Position numbers and translations under genes: made by a program. The notes beneath the pieces are model-generated. The model worked only from the letters and a program-made list of their open reading frames with translations. It was not told where the DNA came from and ran no database searches. A stretch of DNA of 23,830 bases from an uncultured Muribaculaceae bacterium (lineage in GTDB: Bacteria > Bacteroidota > Bacteroidia > Bacteroidales > Muribaculaceae): the NCBI GenBank assembly GCA_910576935.1, contig CAJTKG010000038.1, forward strand, positions 1 to 23,830, written 5' to 3'. Below are positions 9,567 to 17,324 of this stretch, piece by piece (position 1 is the first letter of the stretch; each line of letters starts with the position of its first letter).

Positions 9567-10205
9567 ATGAAGCGATATTTTGACAGCCTGATTTTCGACA
9601 TGGACGGCACTCTCTGGGATGCCGTCCCGTCGTACTGCAAAATCTGGGAATATACCCTCGACGAGTTCGGACTCGGCGACATAAAGGTCAGCCGCGAGGA
9701 ACTTGACAGTCTCATGGGCAAGCCTGTTGATGTGCTTGTTGACACAATCGTCACCGGGGATATCGACCGTTCGCGTTTTCTCGCCGCGCTTGATGCCAAC
9801 GAAGACCGTCTCATGCCGGCTCTCGGCGGCCGCCTGTATCCGGGCGTAAAAGAGACGATAAGAGAACTTTCCCGCGACTATAAGCTGTTTATGGTCAGCA
9901 ACTGTTCGCCCAAAGGAGCAGTCAACTTCATGGCTTATTCCGGCCTTACCGACTGTTTTACCGACTCTCTGACCTACGGGCAGACCCACGTCGGCAAAGA
10001 CGCCAACATCGCTGCCCTTGTAAGACAATATGGTCTTCAGTCACCGCTATATGTCGGTGACACACAGGGTGATGCCGACGCCTCGCACAGAGCCGGTGTC
10101 AGAATTGCATGGGCTTCTTATGGTTTCGGTCATGTCAGCGACCCCGATTATGTCATAAAAGAATTCAGTGATCTGATAGAATTAGTGAAAAATGGAGAGT
10201 GTTGA
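9567..10205 (+). CDS. HAD-family hydrolase (phosphoglycolate-phosphatase-like)
   Basis: This 212-residue cytoplasmic HAD phosphatase has all four motifs: DMDGT with nucleophile Asp11 and Asp13, a Ser in LFMVSNCS, a Lys in HVGKDAN, and the acidic pair in YVGDTQGDADAS. An alpha-helical cap of the subclass I type lies between motif I and II. Motif order and length resemble Gph/PGP-like enzymes acting on small phosphate esters, but the substrate cannot be read from the sequence. It starts 2 nt after gldH and overlaps the next gene by 14 nt, so it belongs to the long operon. Confidence 0.85.
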   Translation: MKRYFDSLIFDMDGTLWDAVPSYCKIWEYTLDEFGLGDIKVSREELDSLMGKPVDVLVDTIVTGDIDRSRFLAALDANEDRLMPALGGRLYPGVKETIRELSRDYKLFMVSNCSPKGAVNFMAYSGLTDCFTDSLTYGQTHVGKDANIAALVRQYGLQSPLYVGDTQGDADASHRAGVRIAWASYGFGHVSDPDYVIKEFSDLIELVKNGEC

Positions 10206-11397
10206 TAAAGAAAAACTTTGTCTTTTGAGCGACAAAGAACAGAAATTGCGGTGTGACAAGGTTAAGGCCAACATGAGCAAAAGCGGTGTCGACGGTCTTC
10301 TTGTCAGCGACAACGCCGACGTATATTACCTTACGGGTCGCGTATTCTCGGGATATGTCTACATATCGATCGACAGCGACGAACCCTGTTATGCCGTAAA
10401 ACGTCCGTGTCATCTCGCGAGCGAGCGTATGGTGATGATACGCAAGCCTGAAGAGATGGTGCGCATGTTCGAGGGAGAGTCTGCCATACGTCCGCCGCGC
10501 CGTATGGCGCTCGAGATGGGGTCATTGAGCTATAACGCCGTCACAAGACTGATGAAGATATTCCCCGACGTTGTATTTGCCGATGCCACGCCGGTGATGT
10601 CGGCCGCGCGCGCCGTCAAGACCGATGATGAAATTGCCAAAATCAGATTCTCGGGCATCAAACACCGTCATCTTTACGAACGTATACCACATCTCTATCA
10701 GGAAGGTATGCGCGACATAGAGCTTCAGGTCGAGATCGAGCGCGAGGCGCGTCTCGAAGGCTGTCTCGGACAATTTCGCGTGTCGGGCGACGATATGGAG
10801 CTGTTTATGGGCAATGTGCTTGTAGGTGAGAATGCCGACAATCCGTCGCCTTATGATTTCGCCATGGGCGGCGCCGGCATGGATCCTTCGCTGCCAGTCG
10901 GTGCCGACGGCACCATCATCAAGCCGGGTGTCAGCGTCATGGTCGATGTAAACGGTAATTTTACAGGTTATATGACCGACATGACCCGGTGTTTTGCCGT
11001 CGAACCCCTCCCCGGGCGCGCTTGTCGGGCACACCGGCTTTCGATTGACATATGTGCCGAACTTGCCCGTATGGGGCGCCCCGGCGTCGAGGCCAAGGCT
11101 TTGTATGAACGGGCGCTCGAAATGGCGACAGAGGCAGGTATGGCGGAGTTTTTCATGGGACATAGGCAGCATGCGGGCTTCGTCGGGCACGGCGTAGGCA
11201 TAGAAATCAACGAGCTGCCGGTCATCGCACCGCGCTCACGCGACATACTCGCGGCGGGCAACGTCATAGCCATCGAACCTAAATTTGTTATTCCGGGTGT
11301 AGGTGCGGTCGGCATAGAGAACACTTACCGTGTGACCGACTCCGGGCCGATGGAACGACTCACCGATGCTCCCGAGGAGATTATATATTTTGACTGA
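10192..11397 (+). CDS. M24-family metallopeptidase (Xaa-Pro aminopeptidase-like)
   Basis: The 401-residue protein has a creatinase/prolidase N-terminal domain (about 20-150) and a pita-bread M24 domain (about 155-395). All five metal ligands can be traced: Asp252 (VMVDVNG), Asp263 (TDMTR), His333 (VGHGVGIE), Glu362 (AIEPKF) and Glu376 (GIENTY). An active dinuclear metal aminopeptidase removing N-terminal residues before proline, or a prolidase, is expected, but the exact specificity is open. There is no signal peptide, so it acts in the cytoplasm. It overlaps the HAD gene by 14 nt. Confidence 0.85.
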   Translation: MESVDKEKLCLLSDKEQKLRCDKVKANMSKSGVDGLLVSDNADVYYLTGRVFSGYVYISIDSDEPCYAVKRPCHLASERMVMIRKPEEMVRMFEGESAIRPPRRMALEMGSLSYNAVTRLMKIFPDVVFADATPVMSAARAVKTDDEIAKIRFSGIKHRHLYERIPHLYQEGMRDIELQVEIEREARLEGCLGQFRVSGDDMELFMGNVLVGENADNPSPYDFAMGGAGMDPSLPVGADGTIIKPGVSVMVDVNGNFTGYMTDMTRCFAVEPLPGRACRAHRLSIDICAELARMGRPGVEAKALYERALEMATEAGMAEFFMGHRQHAGFVGHGVGIEINELPVIAPRSRDILAAGNVIAIEPKFVIPGVGAVGIENTYRVTDSGPMERLTDAPEEIIYFD

Positions 11398-11420
11398 CAG
11401 ATTTCTTTTTGCTGCTGCTG

Positions 11421-12866
11421 ATGACAAACCTTAAAAATCGACTCAATAACAAGATATTCAAAACTGTCGGCGATGTGTCCGACGACCTTGGCCTGCGATG
11501 CTATGTCGTCGGGGGGTATGTGCGCGACCTTCTGATTGGCCGTCAGTCGAAAGACATCGATTTTGTATGCGTCGGTCACGGTATAGAGCTGGCTCAGGCT
11601 GTGGCCGCCAAACTCGGCCCGACCACCAAGGTGGCCGTCTTCCGAAACTACGGCACGGCGCGTATATGCCGCCACGGCGTCGAACTTGAGTTTGTCGGTG
11701 CCCGACGCGAATCCTATAACCGCAATTCGCGCAATCCGGTAGTCGAAGACGGTACGCTCGAAGATGACATTTCGCGCCGCGACTTCACCATCAATGCCAT
11801 GGCGATATCTGTCAACGGTGACACATTCGGCGACCTTGTCGACATGTTTGACGGTCTCGGCGACCTTGAGCGGCACATAATCCGCACACCGCTCGACCCC
11901 GACATAACGTTCAGCGACGACCCCCTGCGTATGCTTCGTGCCATAAGATTCGCCACGCAACTGCAGTTTGACATCTGTCCCGAGACATTCGAGGCAATCT
12001 GCCGAAACGCCTCGCGCATAGAAATCATCACAGCCGAGCGCATCAAGGACGAGCTGTCGAAGATCATGCGTTCGCCCCGGCCGTCGATAGGGTGGGATCT
12101 CCTGTATAAGAGCGGTCTGCTCAAATTGATACTTCCCGAGCTTGCCGCCCTGCGCTGTGTCGAGGTTGTCAACGGCCGCGGTCACAAAGACAACTTCTAT
12201 CACACCCTGCAGGTGCTCGACGGCGTCGCCGCGGCATCAGACAACGAGTGGCTGCGCTGGGCCGCCCTCTTCCATGACATAGCAAAACCTGTCACAAAGC
12301 GTTATGACAAGACGCTCGGCTGGACATTCCACAGCCACAATATCGTGGGAGCCAAGATGATCCCCGGCATATTCGCCCGTCTGAAGCTCCCGCTCGGAGC
12401 CGAGATGCGCTATGTGCGCAAGCTTGTCGACCTTCATATGCGTCCGATAGCCCTCGTCGAAGATGAGGTTACAGACAGCGCCGTGCGTCGTCTGATGAAT
12501 TATGCCGAAGACGATCTCGCCGACCTGATGATACTTGCCCGCGCCGACATTACAAGCAAAAACGAAGAGAAGAAACAGCGTTTTCTTGACAATTTCGACA
12601 TCGTCGACGAGAAATTCCGCGATATTTCGGCAAAAGACGCCGAACGCGCCCGTCGCAACCCTGTCGATGGCGTCGAGATAATGAAGATTTTCGGGCTGCC
12701 GCAGTCGCCGACCGTGGGCTTTTTTGCCTCAAATCTCAAACAGGCCATCAAAGACTGTGAGATCGAGGATACCCGTGAGGCCGCTCTGGCATATCTGCTT
12801 GATCTGGCGGCAAAGAACGACATACCTGTTGTCAATTATCCTGAAGAATTAGAAAAAAAACAGTAA
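11421..12866 (+). CDS. cca: CCA tRNA nucleotidyltransferase / poly(A) polymerase family with HD domain
   Basis: This class II nucleotidyltransferase adds or repairs the 3' CCA of tRNA. The 481-residue protein has the head motif VVGGYVRDLLIG followed by the catalytic DID (Asp45, Asp47), then RRDFTINAM, a DPLRMLRAIRFATQL neck motif and ERIKDELSKI. A C-terminal HD domain follows (FHDIAKP, His285-Asp286), as in many bacterial CCA enzymes. A poly(A) polymerase role cannot be excluded by eye, but the tRNA-Pro gene in this window lacks an encoded CCA, which fits a CCA-adding enzyme. An in-frame TTG at 11409 precedes three CTG codons; the ATG at 11421 gives the natural N-terminus (MTNLKNRL). queD follows after 3 nt. 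Confidence 0.92.
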   Translation: MTNLKNRLNNKIFKTVGDVSDDLGLRCYVVGGYVRDLLIGRQSKDIDFVCVGHGIELAQAVAAKLGPTTKVAVFRNYGTARICRHGVELEFVGARRESYNRNSRNPVVEDGTLEDDISRRDFTINAMAISVNGDTFGDLVDMFDGLGDLERHIIRTPLDPDITFSDDPLRMLRAIRFATQLQFDICPETFEAICRNASRIEIITAERIKDELSKIMRSPRPSIGWDLLYKSGLLKLILPELAALRCVEVVNGRGHKDNFYHTLQVLDGVAAASDNEWLRWAALFHDIAKPVTKRYDKTLGWTFHSHNIVGAKMIPGIFARLKLPLGAEMRYVRKLVDLHMRPIALVEDEVTDSAVRRLMNYAEDDLADLMILARADITSKNEEKKQRFLDNFDIVDEKFRDISAKDAERARRNPVDGVEIMKIFGLPQSPTVGFFASNLKQAIKDCEIEDTREAALAYLLDLAAKNDIPVVNYPEELEKKQ

Positions 12867-12869
12867 ACT

Positions 12870-13205
12870 ATGTATTACGTCAGCAAACGACTCGAAATAT
12901 CGGCGGCACATCGCCTCTCGCTTGATTACGAGAGCAAATGCTCCTCGCTCCACGGCCACAACTGGATTATAACCGTACATTGCCGCGCCGCTGAATTGAA
13001 TGCCAGCGGCATGGTGACCGATTTCACCGACATCAAGCGCCTTGTCAGTGACCGTCTCGATCATAAATGTCTCAACGATGTTGTCGAATTTAACCCCACG
13101 GCCGAAAATATCGCCCGCTGGATATGTGACAACGTCGACAACTGCTATCGCGTCGATGTTCAGGAAAGTGAAGGAAATACGGCAAGTTATGAAAAAGACA
13201 TATAA
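12870..13205 (+). CDS. queD: 6-carboxy-5,6,7,8-tetrahydropterin synthase (QueD/PTPS family)
   Basis: QueD converts 7,8-dihydroneopterin triphosphate to 6-carboxytetrahydropterin, the second step towards queuosine. The 111-residue protein has the zinc ligands His14, His28 and His30 (SAAHRL, SLHGHNW), catalytic Cys24, the DFTDIK turn, LDHKCLND and the PTAENIARWI helix with its conserved Glu. Length is typical for bacterial QueD. The downstream gene queE makes the next pathway enzyme and overlaps by 17 nt, which settles QueD over the biopterin-type PTPS. queC, queF and tgt are not in the window. Confidence 0.93.
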   Translation: MYYVSKRLEISAAHRLSLDYESKCSSLHGHNWIITVHCRAAELNASGMVTDFTDIKRLVSDRLDHKCLNDVVEFNPTAENIARWICDNVDNCYRVDVQESEGNTASYEKDI

Positions 13206-13743
13206 AGTAAACGAAATATTCTGTTCGTTGCAGGGTGAAGGCTACTTCACCGGTACGGCGGCCGTATTTCTGCGTTTCAGCGGTTGCAACCGCCGATGTG
13301 CGTTCTGCGACACCGATCATGCCGACGGGTGCGAGATGACGGCCGAGGAGATTGTCGCCGAAGTCGCGCGATATTGTCCGCGCCATCTCGTAGTCACCGG
13401 CGGCGAACCTGCCTTACAGCTCGACAGCGAGCTTGTAAGAGCGCTCAAAGCCGAGAAATTTTTCATTCAGGTCGAGACAAACGGTAGTCTGCCATTGCCT
13501 ACCGATGTCGATTGGGTGACATGTTCGCCCAAAGACGCTCCATGGGAGATAGGACGTATCGACGAGTTGAAAGTGGTATATCAGGGACAGGATGTCGAGG
13601 CGATAGCCTCGTTGTTGCCTGCGCCGAGGCTTTTTCTGCAGCCATGTTCGGGCTCGAATATAAAAGAGACTGTCGAATATATATTGTCGCATCCGCGTTG
13701 GCGTCTCTCATTGCAAACTCATAAACTTATAGATATAATATGA
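13189..13743 (+). CDS. queE: 7-carboxy-7-deazaguanine synthase (radical SAM)
   Basis: QueE is a radical SAM enzyme that turns 6-carboxytetrahydropterin into 7-carboxy-7-deazaguanine, the QueD product step in queuosine synthesis. The 184-residue protein begins MKKTYKVNEIFCSLQGEG, the typical QueE N-terminus with SLQGEG binding substrate. The cluster motif is CNRRCAFC (Cys33, Cys37, Cys40), the CX3CX2C spacing that binds the 4Fe-4S cluster and SAM. TGGEPALQ and VETNGS follow as expected. The frame is open upstream to 13042, but that part overlaps queD and has no family similarity, so ATG 13189 is the start; it overlaps queD by 17 nt. Its stop overlaps the next ATG by 4 nt. Confidence 0.94.
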   Translation: MKKTYKVNEIFCSLQGEGYFTGTAAVFLRFSGCNRRCAFCDTDHADGCEMTAEEIVAEVARYCPRHLVVTGGEPALQLDSELVRALKAEKFFIQVETNGSLPLPTDVDWVTCSPKDAPWEIGRIDELKVVYQGQDVEAIASLLPAPRLFLQPCSGSNIKETVEYILSHPRWRLSLQTHKLIDII

Positions 13744-14414
13744 AAACGAGATTGATCATACTCATGACGGCTCTCTTTGCCGCAATGCCTTTAGCCGCTG
13801 CATCCGAACAGGATCAGTCAGTCGAGACAATAAGAGAGAGCCCGTTGTCGAAAGACGATATGTGGCACAACCTGCGTCGCTGGGTGTCACTGACTTTCGA
13901 CCGATCTGACGTCATAGATATGGAAGACGCCGGTCGTGGAACGATGATTGTCAAATGGGCGTGTCCGGTCAAAATCGCGTCGGAGTTTATCGACCCGGTT
14001 GTTTCGGCAACATATCAGATTGACGTACGCGAGGGAAAATACCGTGTGCGTTGTCTTGCTCCGAAGATCTCGTTCCGCATTGTCAGACCGTCAGGATTTG
14101 ACGATTATACACCACTCAACTCGGCCGATATCAACCTTATCACCGGTCTTGCTCAGCGTTTTTACGGCGGTAGCCTTGATTGGCCCGTTGACGAGACTTA
14201 CGACAACATACTCAACGCTTATGTCGAATATCTCGACGCCACGCCAAAGTATCGCAGCGACCGTGACCGCGAGAAAGGCAAACCCTCTGACGAGTGGAAG
14301 ACAGCAGAACATAATTGGAAAGTGCTCCACGATGCCAAGGCCGGTCTTGACAGTCTCAATGCCTCGATGCTCGAATCTCTCAACAAGTCAATGACTGTCA
14401 ATGACGATTTTTAA
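13740..14414 (+). CDS. Secreted DUF4468-like protein
   Basis: This 224-residue protein has a cleavable signal peptide (about 1-20, ending PLAAASE). The segment from about 40 to 120 (W-V-S-L-TFD, then D-A-G-R-GTMIVKW, then Y-Q-I-D-V-REGKYRVRC) looks like the TBP-like-fold DUF4468 domain common in Bacteroidales secreted proteins; I assign this from pattern memory only. The C-terminal third is charged and probably helical. Function is unknown. It overlaps queE by 4 nt and the next gene by 14 nt, so it is probably translated together with the membrane protein that follows. Confidence 0.75.
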   Translation: MKTRLIILMTALFAAMPLAAASEQDQSVETIRESPLSKDDMWHNLRRWVSLTFDRSDVIDMEDAGRGTMIVKWACPVKIASEFIDPVVSATYQIDVREGKYRVRCLAPKISFRIVRPSGFDDYTPLNSADINLITGLAQRFYGGSLDWPVDETYDNILNAYVEYLDATPKYRSDRDREKGKPSDEWKTAEHNWKVLHDAKAGLDSLNASMLESLNKSMTVNDDF

Positions 14415-15594
14415 ACGGATATTGTTTCTCATAACGGTGCTGACTGTCTCGCATGCGGCTTTTGCCGCCGGCGATGTCGAGGTCAGTATTGTCAATTTCT
14501 ATCCCGGCCCCGAGGTCTATGAACTTGAGGGACATACGGCCCTGCGTGTCAAGTCGTCCGATTATGATGTAGCGGTGAGCTATGGCACATATGACTTCAA
14601 CAGTCCCAATTTCATCTACCGCTTTGTCAAAGGAGAGACCGACTACCGTGTCGTGGCCTATCCGTGGCGGCTTTTTGCCGACGCCTATGTCAGACAGGGT
14701 CGTCGCATCGTGTCACATCCGGTGATGCTCGACTCGGTGCAGACCGGCCGCTTTCTTTCGCTGATTGATGCCAATCTGCGGCCTGAAAACGCAGTCTATC
14801 GCTATAATTACGTCAAAGACAATTGTGCAACCCGGCCGCTTGCCATAGTAGAGCGCGCCCTCGGTGACAGTATAGTATTTGCCGGCTCGCCTTCGGCGGG
14901 AATGACGACATTCCGTGAGGCTATGCGCTTTTATCACGCCAATTATCCGTGGTATCAGTTTGGAATCGATCTGGCGCTCGGCAGCGGCATCGACTGTCCG
15001 ATAACGCTTCGTGAGGCCTGTTTCGCTCCGGCGACACTCGACGGTGTCTTGGGCACGGCCACTGTCGGCGGTCGCGCTGTGACCGGGCTGCCGATGATTG
15101 TGAATGATGTCGGCCCGGATGCCGCCGTCGGACGGCCAACACCATGGTTCCTGACCCCTATGGTTGTTTTTATGATGCTGCTTGTTGTTGCATTTGTATT
15201 GACAGTCAGAGATATACGTCGCCGATGTGTAACCCGTTGGTTCGATAGCCTGCTTTTTGGCGCTTTCGGTCTCGTCGGTTGCCTGATAGGGTTTCTAGTT
15301 TTCATATCGGTCCATGAAGCCACGTCGCCCAATTATCTGCTTGTGTGGCTCAATCCGTTTTGTCTCATACCGGCGATATTTATTTGGTTAAAAAAGGCCC
15401 GGGTGATCATTTTGTCATATCAAATTGTTAACTTTGTTGTGTTAATTTTTCTTGCCGTCGCGTGGCCATGGATGCCGCAGTCGGGCAATATCGCTTTTGT
15501 GCCTTTGGTGCTGTGCGATATGATGCGGTCGGCAAGCTATATTTATATAAATCTAAAAAACAGACGACTCTCGAAAGGTGAAGTCAATTGTTGA
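14401..15594 (+). CDS. DUF4105 membrane protein
   Basis: The protein has 397 residues with a signal peptide (about 1-22). A periplasmic DUF4105 (Lnb N-terminal-like) domain at about 25-190 shows VSIVNFYPGPEVYELEGHTA, YGTYDF and the hallmark DNCATRP with Cys and neighbouring Asp/Asn. About five transmembrane helices follow between 235 and 385. The conserved His in EGHTA and Cys in DNCATR suggest a papain-like Cys-His site, but activity is not established for this family. The topology puts the domain outside the inner membrane. It overlaps the upstream gene by 14 nt and the downstream one by 17 nt. Confidence 0.82.
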   Translation: MTIFKRILFLITVLTVSHAAFAAGDVEVSIVNFYPGPEVYELEGHTALRVKSSDYDVAVSYGTYDFNSPNFIYRFVKGETDYRVVAYPWRLFADAYVRQGRRIVSHPVMLDSVQTGRFLSLIDANLRPENAVYRYNYVKDNCATRPLAIVERALGDSIVFAGSPSAGMTTFREAMRFYHANYPWYQFGIDLALGSGIDCPITLREACFAPATLDGVLGTATVGGRAVTGLPMIVNDVGPDAAVGRPTPWFLTPMVVFMMLLVVAFVLTVRDIRRRCVTRWFDSLLFGAFGLVGCLIGFLVFISVHEATSPNYLLVWLNPFCLIPAIFIWLKKARVIILSYQIVNFVVLIFLAVAWPWMPQSGNIAFVPLVLCDMMRSASYIYINLKNRRLSKGEVNC

Positions 15595-17194
15595 CAGACA
15601 TATCAGACCGCGTCTGATGCTGGTGCTCCTGGCGTCTATGGTGTCGATGACGCTGCCCGCGGGCACTTCATCACCGCAGCCGCGTCTGCTTGTGGGCATC
15701 ATGGTCGAAGGCCTTGAGCGCGACTATCTTGATCTGCTGCGCGAGAGCTTCGGCAACGGTGGTTTCAACAGGCTGCTTCGTGACGGTGTCGTCATATCTG
15801 ATGCCGATTACGGCACCAACCTTGACCCTGTCGCCGCAACGGCCGTTGTCATGACCGGCGCGTCGCCTGTAGTCAGCGGCATACCGGCAGCGGCGTATTA
15901 CGATCCGTCAAAGATGAAGGTTGTCGAGGTGCTCGACGATCCGCAGGTAATGGGCAATTTCACGACCGAGACCTATTCGCCTTCGACGCTGCGCGTCTCA
16001 ACCGTCTCAGACGAGGCCCGTATCGCCGGCGGAGGCGTAACACAGGCCTATAGTATCGCGCCCGACGCCCGCGTCGCCATACTCATGGCCGGCCATGCAG
16101 GTAACGGCGGAGTGTGGATTAACGACAATACCGGCGCATGGGCTTCATCGACATATTATACCGAACTTCCTGCCGGAGTGGCCACCGCCAACCGCCTGAT
16201 GCCATTGTCGTCGCGTCTCGACACTATGAGCTGGGTACCGTCGGCCAAAGCTCAGGCATATCCCAACTTGCCCGACCATCTGACCCACTATCCGTTCAGG
16301 TATGTCTTTCCTCGCGGCAAAGACAACCGCTATGCGATGTTCAAAGACTCGCCGCTTGTCAACCGCGAGGTCACATCGCTGGCATCGGATTTCATCAGCG
16401 GCATGAAACTCGGCTCTCACGACGGGGTCGATGTGCTCAATGTCGCATACACGCTGACGTCGTTCGACTATTCGAAGAATCCCGACAACCGCTTCGAGAT
16501 GATGGATGCATATATCAAGCTCGACCGCAATCTCGAACAGCTCTTTGCCGCCATTGACCGCAACGTCGGACTCGGCAATTCGGTCGTCTATCTCGCAGCT
16601 ACACCTCCAACACCTCGCGCCAAACGTGACGACCCGCGCTGGCGCATACCGACCGGCGAATTCTCGACCCGCAAGGCAGGTTCGCTGCTCAACATGTATC
16701 TCATGGCCGTCTACGGCAACGGCGAATGGGTGTCGGCATACCATAACAATCAATTCTATCTCAACAATAAACTCATCAAAGAGCGCGATCTTGATGCCCG
16801 GACTGTCCGCACCGATGCCGCCGGATTCCTTGCCCGTATGACAGGAATTGAAGGCGTATATACCATCGACGATGTCATAGTCGGGCGTCTTGGAGACCGT
16901 AGCGACGCCATCAGGCGCAACACCGATGTGGCCATCGCCGGTGATCTGTTCATCAACATCCTTCCCGGGTGGGAGCTTGTCGACGATTATGCCGTGGCGG
17001 GTCCCGAACAGCATACAGGTCAGGTCAATCGCGTCACAGCCACGACGGGCCCGGTGTTTATACTCGCCCCTAATGTCGTCGCGCGTGTCATCGACACACC
17101 CGTCGATGCCCGCGTCATCGCCCCGACAGTCGCGAGACTGTTGCGCATACGTTCGCCCAACGGCGCGTCGCTGCCAGCCCTACCGCTCGACTGA
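15578..17194 (+). CDS. Secreted alkaline-phosphatase-superfamily protein, probably catalytically dead
   Basis: A 538-residue protein with a signal peptide (hydrophobic stretch about 13-28) and the fold markers of PafA-like phosphatases: DYLDLLRESFGNGGFNRL, a TG-SP-SGI segment, MDAYIKLDRNLEQL and a C-terminal RVIAPTVARLL. The catalytic positions look lost. The first metal Asp is Glu44 (VEGLE where VDQMR is usual), the nucleophile Thr position aligns to Pro84, the DxxxH pair keeps Asp297 but has no His, and the Asp-His pair of LTADHG aligns to Thr342-Pro343. His479 may remain. A binding or structural role is more likely than hydrolysis. The start is GTG at 15578, overlapping the previous gene by 17 nt; ATG 15617 is an alternative giving a shorter signal peptide. 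secA follows as a separate unit. Confidence 0.8.
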   Translation: MKSIVDRHIRPRLMLVLLASMVSMTLPAGTSSPQPRLLVGIMVEGLERDYLDLLRESFGNGGFNRLLRDGVVISDADYGTNLDPVAATAVVMTGASPVVSGIPAAAYYDPSKMKVVEVLDDPQVMGNFTTETYSPSTLRVSTVSDEARIAGGGVTQAYSIAPDARVAILMAGHAGNGGVWINDNTGAWASSTYYTELPAGVATANRLMPLSSRLDTMSWVPSAKAQAYPNLPDHLTHYPFRYVFPRGKDNRYAMFKDSPLVNREVTSLASDFISGMKLGSHDGVDVLNVAYTLTSFDYSKNPDNRFEMMDAYIKLDRNLEQLFAAIDRNVGLGNSVVYLAATPPTPRAKRDDPRWRIPTGEFSTRKAGSLLNMYLMAVYGNGEWVSAYHNNQFYLNNKLIKERDLDARTVRTDAAGFLARMTGIEGVYTIDDVIVGRLGDRSDAIRRNTDVAIAGDLFINILPGWELVDDYAVAGPEQHTGQVNRVTATTGPVFILAPNVVARVIDTPVDARVIAPTVARLLRIRSPNGASLPALPLD

Positions 17195-17204
17195 TGTCGG
17201 GCGG

Positions 17205-17219
17205 CGCTATGCCATAGCG
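17205..17219 (+). terminator. Short hairpin after the long operon
   Basis: CGCTAT/ATAGCG with a 3-nt loop lies 10 nt after the last operon gene. It is followed only by an A/T-mixed stretch, not a T tract, so termination is doubtful. It may be partial, with read-through into secA. Confidence 0.3.
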
Positions 17220-17261
17220 ATAAATTTGAGCGCGACAGCATGTTAAACAGCTTATTTTTTG

Positions 17262-17269
17262 TAACTTTG
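17262..17269 (+). promoter_or_regulatory. secA -7 promoter element
   Basis: TAACTTTG is identical to the gyrB -7 box. The -33 element is weak (no TTG at the usual distance). Transcription would start near 17276, at a perfect 10-bp palindrome GGCTGCAGCC (17275-17284), giving a leader of about 49 nt. Confidence 0.65.
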
Positions 17270-17324
17270 CATCCGGCTGCAGCCTTGCGGCCAACAATCA
17301 CGTCAATAACAACACCAACAATAT

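Noticed and set aside
13042..13188. Upstream extension of the queE frame
   Set aside because: It lies within queD in another frame and has no QueE similarity; the family N-terminus begins at 13189.
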